Shown here piece by piece: positions 12,231 through 23,916 of a stretch of 64,000 nt of DNA. The DNA is taken from assembly GCA_947462335.1 (NCBI GenBank), contig OX381715.1, positions 42,012,650 through 42,076,649 of the forward strand, read 5' to 3'. The translations under genes and the position numbers were made by a program. This stretch comes from Harmothoe impar. Taxonomy: Eukaryota; Annelida; Polychaeta; Phyllodocida; Polynoidae. The notes below the pieces were generated by a model. It was not told the origin of the DNA. It did not search any database and was given only the letters and a program-made list of their open reading frames with translations. Position 1 is the first letter of the stretch. Each line of letters begins with the position of its first letter.

Positions 12231-13352
12231 TTGATTGCTACTCATTGAATATTGACCACTGTGCAGCTCTCTGCGCATATATCTTAAACCTATCAGAATG
12301 ATCTAATATTGGGGGACTAGATACATATACATGCACACGAAGTCATATTAAAAAATTGGACAATTTTAAGCAAGATTGAGCATTTTAGTGGGCTTTAAAT
12401 ATTTGATATATTTGGAGCCAGTGATATTTGAATTTTTTATGTAAATTAGAATATTTGAATTATTTACTAATAAATCATTATAGAGATGGATATAAATCTC
12501 ATCACTGTGCTTCAAACAACCAAGGTCATAAAATGCATACATTTTTTACCCAGTTCCTCGGCCTTTAACCCATTATTTTGGCCTTTAAATATGAGATTTA
12601 GACAAATTTTGTCTTTTTTTACTTTAGAGGCCCAATACCCTAAAATTATGCGCGGTCCCCTATCAAAATTACTTTTTTATGTCAGCAAATGATCTCAACA
12701 ATATTCATAGAAACTAAAAAAAAAGTCTATGGATTTTTTTCGCTATTTTTAAAGATTTTATTGACAAATTTAGCATCAAATTTAATCAGTCGTCCTAAAA
12801 CCACCACTTTTTTCACAAAAGGGTTGTTTTTGGGCCATAATTTTATTTTTCCCATTTAAGGACACAATATAGGATTACTCATTTGAAATATAACATTGAT
12901 GTGGGCAGTAGTTCTCTAAGGGAAAAAAAACATGAAAATTTCATAATTTTTGGGTTTTTTTGCCTAAAAATAGAAAATCCTTTTTTTCTTTTAAAAATTT
13001 GTAATAAAAAAAGGAGCTTGGGACCCCCATATTTTTTTACATTTTCCATTTCTTAACGATCTAAACTACCATGAGGCAAGGAATTAGGAAATTCTATGTC
13101 TGAAAAGTTAAGAGTATCAATCAACCGTAAACGGCATGAAATAAAAAAAAATCAGTCTTAAAAGTGTTACCTTGTCCCTCCAAGGTCTAAGGACTGTGGT
13201 ATTTTTGGCATCCTTTAATCAGAGATGATGTTATTTGTGTCAGTTTGCAGCCTGAGCCCACTGACTGAGTGTGTGGGCTGGGGTCCTACCCCGCCAATTC
13301 CCTGACCAACACATCACCCCCCCCCCCCCACCCCCCCGTAGCCGAGCACTGG

Positions 13353-13561
13353 TTAACCCTTTAAGGCCGGTATGTCTAAACATGACAATTGTAGTCATGA
13401 TGCACCAATGTAGCCCCAGAGGGTAACTTGCATGTGATGTATCATGATCGACCCTTGTACGGTCAACAAGGTGCATAAATGCAGCTCTGGTGAGTCAGTC
13501 GCTGGCATGCAATGATGAATCATAACTACTTAGATACGTGAGATGATGTCCTTTAAGGGTA
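13353..13561. repeat. Hairpin-repeat family copy
   Basis: Starts TTAACCCTTTAAGGCCGGTA and ends GTCCTTTAAGGGTA. Hairpins are eroded. Confidence 0.75.
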
Positions 13562-13592
13562 CACCTTCCAAATGACAGGGTGTCGCCGTGGA

Positions 13593-13820
13593 GCACCATA
13601 GGTCGTCATGATACATCAATGCAGTACCAGCAAATATATCATTTACATTTGCATCAGTGTATCACATCTACCCTTCAGGGGTGTATCAACCTCATAGGGC
13701 CAGCATGATGGATGGATGCAGCCCTGGTGAGTTACTCGTTACTCACCAGGGCTGCATTCATGCGTCATGACGACAACGGGCACCGCACATTAAAACACTC
13801 TGCGGCCCTTGCAGGCTTAA
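13593..13820. repeat. Hairpin-repeat family copy
   Basis: Contains CACCATAGGTCGTCATGATA, a TACCCTTCAGGGGTG hinge and a GAGTTACTCGTTACTCACC hairpin loop expanded by a few bases. Confidence 0.65.
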
Positions 13821-13959
13821 TGCTGTTGACACAGGGGATCTCCAGTAAGCCGCAATGTTTCCCGATTAGTCTCACATAGTGGTTTCCAGGTACTCCTCAG
13901 TCAGTGGGGCTCGGGGTCCTGCTCCTTACTACACACCTGGGGGTAGGGGTAGGAGAGGA

Positions 13960-14235
13960 CGCAGAGACAGCCGGACAGAGGGGTATAGGTGTACACAGAC
14001 AGAGAGAAAGAGACTGACAGAGACTGAGACCAGGAGACTGACAGAAGTGGAGTCAGAGAGATTGGCAGATACAGAGACAGAGAAAATGACAGCGAGAAAA
14101 GGAAACATAGACTGTGACAGCACCAGATCCTGACAGAGACAGAGAGATATATATAGAGACCGCAACAGAGCGACTACCAGCGAAAATGACAGAGAGACAG
14201 AGACAGACAGAAAGACAGGCAGACAGAAAGAAGGG
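13960..14235 (+). repeat. GA-rich (ACAGAGAGA) simple repeat
   Basis: Imperfect CAGAGA/GACAGA repeats. The open frames across it are by-products of the repeat. Confidence 0.85.
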
Positions 14236-14973
14236 GGTAGAGGAGAATACTTAAAACATGATACTCCCAGACTTATTAGTATGGTCGTTTTCTTAGCAAC
14301 AAATATTTGCCGATATTGTCTTCAGGGTTATACGAAAAAATTATAACATTGAAAAGAATTCCCGAAACCTCATCATTTCTTAGAAAACGGGCAGGGAACA
14401 CTGGGAAGGCGATTAAAGTGAAGGGTAGTCAACCGGGCATAATACTTTGAATTAGTAAGCACTGCAGTATTGGGAATCAATCAGGCAGATATAAATTAGG
14501 GGGGGGGGCAACTGTATTTCCGTGGGAATTTCGTGGTTATGATAGTTTCACAACTGATATGTATAGTTTGAAAAGTGCTTAAAAAGATAGGATACCGCTC
14601 CAGTTCGATATTTTCTGGCTCCCTATATGGCCAACCTCGGTTAGTTAACTAGACCTACTGTCAGGGTGGTCAGTACTGACCAATTTTTGGAAAGTACTGA
14701 CTGTTTTCTCTTTATTCTGATGTAAAATCCTCCCTTTAATGTTGCCACCCTTCTTATGAGGCCACTTTGGAAAGTCCCAATGCTGTCTACATTAAAGGGA
14801 GTTGACTGTATATCAGACTAGTTAGGCTTGCATACCCAACTTCTATTCAATTATAACTAATATTTGAAGCGGCAGGGGTAGGGGGGGGGGGTTGGTGTTA
14901 CTTTCATGTGTTTTGTTTTTTATTTGTTTTGGTCACCATGTTAACATATAAGTCGTTATTAGCTTCTTCATAA

Positions 14974-16190
14974 AGGACAGTTATGAAGATCAACTTGCAA
15001 TATTCTGAGGTAGACATACCATACAATATGCATAGATCTAGATATGGATTGGCCTATAGCTTGCCTAGCTATGGGCATACCTTCCTACGTGTGCATAGCA
15101 ACAGCACCACTAGTAATGTACTGTATCCATACAGATTAAAGTTGTACATGGCATCTTGTTCATTCTGAGTGAATTTAAATTTCTTTTATTTAGACTATAT
15201 AAAGTAGGCCTAGGGCCCGTTTGCTACATACAGTTTTGCAGATAAATATATCAGATGGTATGTATATATAATTATTGTCATATCATTGTCCTTAATGGAG
15301 AATAACATTTGTCTGCATGAGATATAGAGACCCTCAGATGTAGGAAGTGCCCAGGCACCCATCTTAACTCTAGGTAAGCCCAATAACCTCTAAGTCTCAT
15401 ATTTCCCAGGTATCCCTCACTAATTAGCATAGTTATGATAGGAAGAAATATTTACATTTGTTAGGTAATAAAATTCGATCTATGAATGGTAATCTTATTC
15501 TGTTTTGACCATAGTAACCTCAATGACTCATTCTATCAATGGGTATCTTTAATTTTTCTATTTGGAATGAAAACCATGTTTCCATGGCACATATCAACAT
15601 GGACACCCATTTTGGCCTTAAAACGTTCTTTTTACATTCCAAATATAGAGGCTTTTCACTAGAAATGAAATGTTTTTTGTCTTCCTATTACATTCTGCAG
15701 ATAAAGGTACCCTAGAACAATTTCTAGTCCATTTCTTCCATTTCAGGCCATCGTAGCGCCCCCTGGTGGCAAAAATTGGAACTAATCCCGCACGGAGTAT
15801 CCCGTCTGCTTGGCAACTCACTTATATTTTCTGTGTACTCCAGGCCTGGGGAATACTTACTATAATACTGACTATAATAGTTAGGCAGTACTGACTAAGT
15901 TCTGGAGCCTAAATATTTTCAGTGTAGAGACTTGGCTGATGGCTGATGTGTAATATATCGGGTAATACTTTGTAGAGTTCATGCAATTACCACCTTAGTG
16001 TAGAATGAACAAGGTGCCATGTATAACTTCAATCTGTATAGATACAGTTACTAGTGGTGCTGTTGCTATGCACACCTAGAAAAATATGCCCATTGCTAGG
16101 CAAGCTATGGGCCAATATATATCTAGATGCATGTTGTATGGTATGTCTACCTCAGAATATTGCAAGTTGATCTTCATAACATCTCTATGT
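14974..16190. mobile_element. Element with about 190-bp inverted arms
   Basis: 14974-15175 and 16000-16190 are inverted copies, sharing GAAGATCAACTTGCAATATT, AGACATACCATACAA and CAACAGCACCACTAGTAA in complement. The 820-bp spacer has no recognisable coding sequence. Confidence 0.75.
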
Positions 16191-16747
16191 AATAAAACTG
16201 CACTTTTACTACAGATAAATAGCAAAATATGCCTGTTGTTAGGCAACCATCAGGAATGCAGAAAAAGCAACATGACCAGAAGATTCCCTATATTTGAATT
16301 TGGGTGGGTAGGTGTTGTTGGAAAATTGATAGCTCCATTTCCTAGAGGGACAGAGCCTTATTGAGCTTTAATTACATTAATCAACATAAATGACATAAAA
16401 TAGCTCAAACATTTAAAAATAATATTTATAAAGGGTCTCAACGAAATACGGGGACTTTCGAGGGCAATCTGTTGGGCAAATACAGAACTTAAACAAATCC
16501 TGTATACGTATTTGGTTCACATATAGAACATGTTACATCTTTTCATTCAAGTCAACCAGAACATTACAACAAGAAAAAACAAAGAATATCACATCATTCG
16601 ATCAATTCCAGTATGATAGACAAAGCAAGAAACTATACAGGTCTCAGCACAGCAAAAAAAGAGAAAGAATGATGACAAAGTTAGTGGATAACGTATCTCA
16701 GATATACCATGGACTCGTATAGTACCCGCATCTAGATTTTGAGGATA

Positions 16748-16910
16748 TTCTATAAGGCTCACAGGGGGTCTGATTATGGCGACTTTAATAATGTAGTATA
16801 TATACATGTAAAAACTCGCATAAGCAGCACTTGACTTTGTCCTGATCCAGGTCCTGATCCCATAAGCCGCACTGGTGATTTGACTTGGGTGCTAGCTGCG
16901 GCCTATATAT
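16748..16910 (+). repeat. ATAAGCCGCACC-type dispersed repeat, copy 1
   Basis: ACAGGGGGTCTGATTATGGC and AACTCGCATAAGCAGCAC, shared with 47222-47432 and more distantly with 42735-42955. Confidence 0.6.
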
Positions 16911-16950
16911 GCAAGGTGCTAGGGTATTGACACACACAGTAAAGTTTATA

Positions 16951-17113
16951 GGTAGGCCATCTAGAAGTGGACACACTATACGTTAGAGGTATATGCCACA
17001 TAGAGACAGATACAGTATAATAAGTGTCCAGGTAGGCCATCTAGAGGTGGACACACTATACGTTACAGGTATGCCACCTAGAGACAGACACACTATAGTA
17101 AGTGTCCAGGTAG
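16951..17113 (+). repeat. Tandem repeat, about 79-bp unit
   Basis: Two units beginning GGTAGGCCATCTAGAAGTGG (16951 and 17031), then a partial third at 17109. Confidence 0.85.
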
Positions 17114-19226
17114 CGATACCCAGGGGCTACTAATCCCCGCCCACCACCACTACTGACTACTGTGGCAGGGTACAGGAGCAGTAGCAGTAGCAGCGCTGGT
17201 GAGGCCTCCCTCCTCCTGCTGGGACCGTTAAGGTTAAGAGTCCTGACGAGGGAGTAGGGGATGCAGGAGGAGGTGGTGGGACCATCTACCTACTACTGTT
17301 TGCAACACTAGTCTCAGCCGATCCATGGTGTCGCCACCGGTCCACGACCGGTACTACTACAAACTACTACTGGCCATGCTGCAGGGCCTCCCTACCCAAC
17401 CACGTACATCCACCCAGCTTGGATTAAACTGACCAAGGCCCCTAAGGGAGGGAGTAGTAGTTTGGTAGTATCCAAGCATGTAGGAGTTGCTTATGGAATG
17501 GACTTTTGTGCATATAGGGAAGTTACGGCAAGAGTGACAATCATACCTATAATTCACTTATAACCAGCACACTACATTGGAGACAGGTCGCTCCCGTTCT
17601 GGATGGATTACCCAGACTTACCTATGTAAGACTTGATATCCCAGGAGTAACTGGTGCCACAGGAAAGTCTCTATTTACTATAGGAGCATTGCAGGATTAG
17701 GCGCATCATTGTTATACGGTGATATAGCCGAGGCAGTGGGAAACACCTGAGCGGGAGTGGGAGGGACAGTCAGAGAGGAGGCTCCTGGAGATAGGAGTAC
17801 TGCTGCTATGGAGAGCCACTGACAACTGGAATAATATAATGGATATTTGACAATGGTCACTGTCTGCAGAAATCTGATCTGTATATTTGTTACGAGTAAA
17901 TCATTCAGGCATTGGAACTTAAATTGGGTTAATACAACAGCCAATGGTTAATATAATAGTGTATACATACACAGTAGAATCGGAATAGCAGTACCCACAA
18001 TTTCACCACTACCATAGCTGAGTGCATTCTTTCTCATGGGGATTATTTATAATAATGTATCCTCCATTGTGCTAAGCATGCGGAAGTACAGACAAGCTCC
18101 ATGTCTCAATGCGTTGAACATATGATACAAATCAGTGTTAAACCGTCATAGCAGCTTGTGGGAATAAATCCCGAGACCTTGACTATTCACTGGAGCAGGC
18201 TTTTTTTAAGTTATGGGATGCTAATCCCTCTGGTTCCAGGTTCTACTCCAGGGTATTACATTAATACCTGCGGCTTAGCCTTACGTGTACCTTTTGCTGC
18301 TAACCACCGCATGACCACCTCATTAGGTAGAGGTGGGCAGTGGCTGAATTTACCATAGAAGAGCATGTTCCATACACGCAGTGTTTAGCATCGTGATTAC
18401 TTGCAGACAGGGATACTATTCTGTGCGATATATGGAACTTTTGAGAGGATACACCATCCCGATATGGGAAAAGTTTAGGATTTGGTTCATGAACAACCAA
18501 CAGGATTCTGAGCAATGTGAGGAACGATTGAGAAGATTTGGGATATTCTGTAAAGATTGACAAGCATAGCATATTGAGTGACTTTTGAGAGGATATACAA
18601 TATGGGGTATAACTGTTTATTTCTTTAATGATTGGCAAGCATAATTATGATACTGTGCGATACTTTTGAGAGGATATATCACATAGGCAATATTTAGGAT
18701 CATAACTAAGGAACGAGGACATAACATATAGAGACTATTAGGATCGTAACTGGTAGCTGACAAGCACGGGATAATGTACAATATGAGATGCTTGTAATAC
18801 ATGTATATAGATGCAGTGAGATTCAAGTGATTTTCAGTTATGAACGTATCAAACCATACCCAAATATTTTCACAGTTGGAAGGGTAGGGGTAGATTCACA
18901 CACATACAAACCTCTCACGTGTATACTGTGTGATACATAACGCCCATATGATACAACCAAACAGAATGACACACCCCAACCTCCTAGCTGTCCTGTTACG
19001 TCAGCCTAGGGGACATAGTTGTATAGCGCTCTAACTGATGTGGACTTGTTCCTGCAACTCTTGTGTGTACACTGATACAGGCAATCAGTGCCTGTTCTGG
19101 TTCTGCTCTCGCCACTTAGGTTATTCCTTGTAATCTATGGTGAGTGATTGTGTGGTGAATGCCTAAGTCTCACGAGAAATTCCGAGCTGAGAACTAACAT
19201 GGCCGCCCATACGAAGAAAACGGAAA
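17114..19226. other. Upstream region of the receptor, nothing recognised
   Basis: Non-repetitive by eye except for recurring ACTTTTGAGAGGATAYA words at 18430-18680. It could contain 5' exons or regulatory DNA that I cannot identify. Confidence 0.4.
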
Positions 19227-19530
19227 TATCGCTATAGGGTTATAACAACTCCCTCCGTTCACCAACAGATGCTGGTAGTGCCTATCATCACAGCTCCTAT
19301 CAGCGCTTGTGAATCCCGCCGGTACCAGACCAAGTAATGGCAGCGCCCACTAGACAATCATATTGACCCCCTGGCGTCAGGCTAGGGGACTTTGTGGCAT
19401 AGGATTATAACCGCCTCCATTAACTGCATGACCGATGCTAGGGGTACCCATCATGACAGTGCTTATCCCTCCAGTACCAGCCCAAATAATGGGCCCCACC
19501 CACTAGACAATCTCATTGACCCCCTTATAT
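19227..19530 (+). repeat. Degenerate tandem pair (about 153-bp period) just upstream of exon 1
   Basis: CCCACTAGACAATCATATTG at 19346 and CCCACTAGACAATCTCATTG at 19499, with matching ATAACNNCCTCC starts. It could include promoter or 5' UTR sequence of the receptor; no TATA box or initiator was identified. Confidence 0.6.
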
Positions 19531-19545
19531 TAATAACCCTAAAGG

Positions 19546-19831
19546 ATGGAGTTCCTCCAAACCCTCTCCTCCCTGGCGCCCCCTACCGGCCCGCCGGTGT
19601 ATGAGGAGTTCCGCCGGTACCTGGTGAGTGAGGGCCTGTCCCTAGAGGCGCCGTGTGACGAGCTAACACTAAGGGGCTTCTCCTTGTTTCCTGACTTCCT
19701 CACAGATGCCGGACAGCTCTACTGTAACAGCACCTGGGACTCGGTCACCTGCTGGCCCACCACCCCGGCCGGACGACTCGCAGAGGTCTCGTGTCCCACT
19801 CTCGTGGACGATATCAAGTATGACTCCACAC
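19546..19831 (+). CDS. Class B GPCR (CRF/DH44 receptor-like), exon encoding most of the hormone-binding ectodomain
   Basis: First recognised exon of a secretin-family receptor, a plasma-membrane receptor for a CRF-like/DH44-like peptide that in this family usually signals through Gs and cAMP. It encodes 95 residues plus one base. The hormone-receptor-domain cysteines C37, C60, C69 and C83 are present, with the C-W-P motif at C69-W70-P71, PAG at 74-76 and a glycosylation sequon N61-S-T. The donor is gtaagt at 19832 (phase 1). In-frame TAA lies two codons before the ATG, so this ATG is the first possible in this exon. No hydrophobic signal peptide follows it, so the true N-terminus may be in an unrecognised upstream exon spliced in near here; the 5' boundary is uncertain. 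The intron after the 'YDST' segment is in the same place and phase as in CRF receptors as I know the family. A hairpin-repeat array begins directly after the donor. Confidence 0.85.
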
Positions 19832-19833
19832 GT

Positions 19834-20113
19834 AAGTAGCTCTTTAATTGTTGCTTGATATTGAAAGGATGGTATGATGCATCGATGCATCATGCCCTTG
19901 GTCGTCATGATGCATGCATGCAGTTCTGGTGAGTAACCCGCCAGTGCTACATTCAAACATCATGCCGATACTTAAGTAGCTCTTTAATCGTTGTTTGACA
20001 TTTAAAAGATGGTATGATGCATTCATGCATCATGCCCTTGGTCGGCTTGATATATGAATGCAGCCCTGGTGAGTAACCCGTCAGTGCTACATTTAAACAT
20101 CATGCCGATACTT
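19834..20113. repeat. Tandem pair of hairpin-repeat half units (140-bp period) abutting exon 1
   Basis: 19834-19973 and 19974-20113 are direct copies (AAGTAGCTCTTTAATTGTTG / AAGTAGCTCTTTAATCGTTG starts). The first unit overlaps the exon 1 donor sequence from its third base. Confidence 0.85.
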
Positions 20114-20154
20114 AACGTTTAGCTTAAGTAGCTATCGATTCTTATTGATGCTTG

Positions 20155-20373
20155 ATTCCTTAAAGGTGGTATGTCGCTAAAAGATGACATTTATTGCCAT
20201 TGTGCACCATTGCAGCCCCAGCGAGTAACTCGCCTGTGCTGCATTATCATGCCAATCCTCCGGGAGTATCTCAACCCCGCAGGGCAAGACGTTCAAATGC
20301 AGCACTGTTTAGCTATATCCACCAAAGCTCCACCCATGCATCATGAAGCGCATGATGCGTTAAGGCATTAAAG
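20155..20373. repeat. Hairpin-repeat family copy
   Basis: ATGTCGCTAAAAGATGACAT, GCGAGTAACTCGCCTGTGC and GGGAGTATCTCAACCCCGCA markers. It follows the tandem half units. Confidence 0.75.
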
Positions 20374-20603
20374 GGTCAAATTGTGTGTGCTTCAATTGTT
20401 CATTTTAATGTATTTCCTTTGTATGTAACTCTCTCCCTCTCCCTGCCTCTCTGCCACATGACCGTTCTATCTACCTATATAGATATTCACTTGAATACTA
20501 TTAAGTAATACTGATTATAGCTACTCTTGTCTAAACCTTGACTACTTTATTCGATGTGATAGGCGCACCCTTTTTCGGCTTATGTCTACACTTTGAATAA
20601 GTA

Positions 20604-20745
20604 ATAGATAAACAATGGTTATGGAAAGGTATGTAGAATTAACCACAGCTTGCTGGTGGGGGCCAGACGAGGGCGAAGCCCAAGTCGCCCTACCAGCAAG
20701 CTGTGGTTAATCTACATACCTTTTAATAACCATTGTCTATATATG
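20604..20745. mobile_element. Foldback MITE with long stem
   Basis: The left arm contains GGTATGTAGAATTAACCACA and GCTTGCTGGT; the right arm is its near-exact complement, extending to AACAATGGTT / AACCATTGT. The loop contains GAGGGCGAAGCCCAAG. Confidence 0.85.
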
Positions 20746-23523
20746 TTTTAAACCAGGGTATGCAGTATAACCAAGGTGCGAACTCTATTGTCCTGCCCCA
20801 CCACCGTGGTTTAACCCTGAATATCTCGACTGTTGACCCCAATTAAACTTTTAACGACGAAAAGGTGTTCATAACTTTGCTGTTGGCGCTTATTATGTCT
20901 AATACAGTGGTCACCTATCAGTTCTTCCAATGAACAAAAAATAAAAGAAATGTGTTTGTTGGTAAGTTGCATCAAATATAGTAAACTGTACCCAGCAATC
21001 CTTGTTTATGGTACAAGTTGGATAGTGTTTAGAAATTACCACTGTCAGAGATCATTCTCGTACACGAATGCCATATCGATGATTGGATATGACTACAAAT
21101 TTAGCACTTCATATGATTATGTCAGATTATAATGACATTTAATTAATTGGACACCATCGGATTTAGCCTGCAATCACAACACAACAACCTGCATACAACG
21201 ACTACATTCAGTCTTTTCCTACCTGAAAATCACAATAAAGAGAGCATTCATACCATAAAGAATGATGTCAAATACAAAGAAAATGGTTCATGAAAGCTAC
21301 TGCAATGTTATTTTATAACTTAATTTTGGGGCGTTTTAACGCATGTGTAATAAACGATACTTTGTGTCTCTATGATATTGGTAGAGTATCAAGTAAAGAA
21401 CAAAGTCAACACAGTTCGGATCAAGTGTTTACAGGTTGCGAATCAATAGGTTTATTCAAGAACCTAGACAGGCAATATCTATGCGTGCGAACTCCCTATA
21501 GAGTTCGGAACGGGTCAGTAGGCGAATCAGCAGCAATGATCACGGGGTCTCCTTACCAGCGTGGCTCAGAGTAACCGACGAGTCCCATCGGATGCTGGGT
21601 ATATATAGGCAGCCAGCCTGCGCGCGCACACGCAGACCGGAAGCCTATAGCGACCTCTGTCCATACCCCAAGCCCGAGGCAGGTGTCGCCACCTGCCGTC
21701 GGACTGAAGGGTTCGGACTGAGCTCGCAACACAGCATCCAACAGAACCCGTCATATAACAACCCGTATAACCCTAGCCCCTACACATGTAACCCATGGTC
21801 TTAACATTCATTTATTAATGTAAACGAAATCTCAAGCCAAATTCTGAATCGAGATTTCTGGAACATTTTGCGAAAAGTTTCTTTTGACATGTACCTCGAA
21901 TTTGTTGTTTTTTGAACAAGTGGAACTCGAGAAATACAATACATCATTCTACTTATATAAGTTCCTGTTATTTGCACAAATGAAACTCAAGAAAAACACA
22001 TTACCATTTATCATGTCACTAGGAACGTTCTCTATTCTGGAGAATCACCCGTGTCTATATCTTGTGTACACAGCTTGCGCTTTCCCCCAGAAATACACAC
22101 GTTAATAACGTGTATCATTCTATCGTTCTGTTTAGAGGATGTTCATACTATATTATCAAACTTTCTAAAAGAAATACGATTTTGACATCGTTGGGTCCAA
22201 TTTTCTCCTCAAACCAGTATGAAATTGTAACATTGAGATTATTCATAATGAATTCTTGCTTTGATGACCACCCTGTTAGTGTAAACTGAAAATGCAATTA
22301 TATATTTTTTCCTACTGGATATTATTCTCATCAACATATTTCTTTTCCTTTCCACGTACTTTCATTTATGTCATCATATATATAATTAAGCTAACAAAGT
22401 GACCACTGTAAAAATACTTTATTTCACGCTATACACGTTTCTGCGGATTTCAGACTTTAAAACCCAGAAAAATATGTATGTAGCATGAGAGCTTATCCAA
22501 TGTACTTATATAACTACCACATTTCAAAATAAACGAATCTAAATCTGTGCAAAATTGTACTTTTTAGCGAATCTGCACAAATTCATACTAGCGAAAATAT
22601 CTAAGTTTACAGTATATGGCAACTTGTGGCATGTGGCCACTTGGTTACTACATCGGTACTAGCAGATTGTCAGGTTGTGTTTTGAGTTTGAATCTTTACT
22701 TGAGTATACTGTGGTCCCATCGTCATGTCGCCTTATTTAGGGTGTAAGCACCTTAGGTAGACATAAGCTGATGTAATGATGATCCACATGGTATTCAGGC
22801 TTACCTAACAGTACATGAGGGGTTAGCACCTCCTTTATTACACCCCTGTAACAACGTGTAATACACATAGACCCCACACTGGGCCAATATGTTTATTTAC
22901 ACCACCAATTCACGTGTGTATGTTGTTTACACCACTAATTCTTGCGGAATTGTGTCCTACCCTTTTTGCCTTTCTGCTCCTCTGGCTAATTGTTGAAGTG
23001 GCCATTAGGTCAGGTTATAAGGAAAGGAACAATTTGGTGCCCAAAATCCCAAAATGAACGAAATCAAATTAAGTTTCATTACTCATCAAGGACCATGTTT
23101 TGGCACCATGTGGAACCTTATTATATTGGTATGACTGCCCTTTGTCCGACTGCTCACTTTTAAGAGTTTTCTAAAGATACCACAGCAGGAAAAACGAATT
23201 CCGTATTTTGACAATAATACTATATTGAAATAGCGAAAAACACATAATATTATGTTCGTTTACCGTCTAATCACATTTACAATTAGATATGATATGCATT
23301 TGTAATCTCACCAAACATCTAGATAGTCAGAGGTGGAAACCTTTGAAATAATAATGAAGTAAGATCCTGAAAATCAGAGAAACTAGACCGGATTATTTAC
23401 CAATAATAAGTGGACTCATTGATTTGACATATGTGTGCGTATTTATGTGGATTACATCATGGACCTTTCGGGGATGGATCAGTTAATTGGAGGCGGAATT
23501 TACAATGTAAATAACCTCCTGTA
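20746..23523. other. Intron 1 DNA, mostly unassigned
   Basis: Only the CGCGGATTT repeat at 22418 is recognised. A GC-rich patch at 21560-21720 has short overlapping frames without a recognisable product. Confidence 0.45.
22418..22615 (+). repeat. CGCGGATTT-type dispersed repeat, copy 1
   Basis: TATTTCACGCTATACACG, GCGGATTTCAGACTTTAA and AATTCATACTAGCGAAAAT, shared in order with 44789-44958. Confidence 0.5.
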
Positions 23524-23706
23524 TTAAGCCTTTAAGGGCAACAAATTAACACATTCATACCATGCCTTTTTGGTCGCTGTGATGCAGCCGAGGTTGTAAA
23601 TACGCATCATGCCAGCCCTACCATGCTGAGGGGGTTTACATGATGCACAAATGCAGTTGTTGCACGTTATTTACAGCAGTGCTATATGCTTCATGCGTTA
23701 CTGCCA
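23524..23706. repeat. Hairpin-repeat family, degenerate copy
   Basis: Starts TTAAGCCTTTAAGGGCAACA and is joined to the next copy through TTAA. Confidence 0.6.
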
Positions 23707-23916
23707 TTAACCTTTGAAGAACGGCATGCCACTAAAAGGCAATATCGTCATTCTTGCTGCTTTGATGCATCATGTCGACCCGATAGTCTCAACCACGTAG
23801 GCTTGGCATGATGCTTGAGTGTAGCACTGGCGAGTTACTCGCCAGAGATGCATTCATGCATCATGACGACCAAGGGTATGATGCATTAATGCATCATGCC
23901 GTTCAGAACGGGTTAA
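23707..23916. repeat. Hairpin-repeat family copy
   Basis: TTAACCTTTGAAGAACGGCA to CGTTCAGAACGGGTTAA. It has the GGCGAGTTACTCGCCAGAG hairpin. Confidence 0.8.

Larger units (their letters stand above)
10938..13352. other. Mostly AT-rich intergenic DNA
   Basis: Besides the hairpin repeat at 11249 and the 19-bp tandem at 12165, there is strongly AT-rich DNA at 12280-13180 with many T-runs. A C-run is at 13316-13337. No exon recognised. Confidence 0.5.

Noticed and set aside
13879..14165. Open frames on both strands rich in Thr/Glu/Arg or Ser/Val
   Set aside because: They translate a GA-rich simple repeat; no gene-like features.
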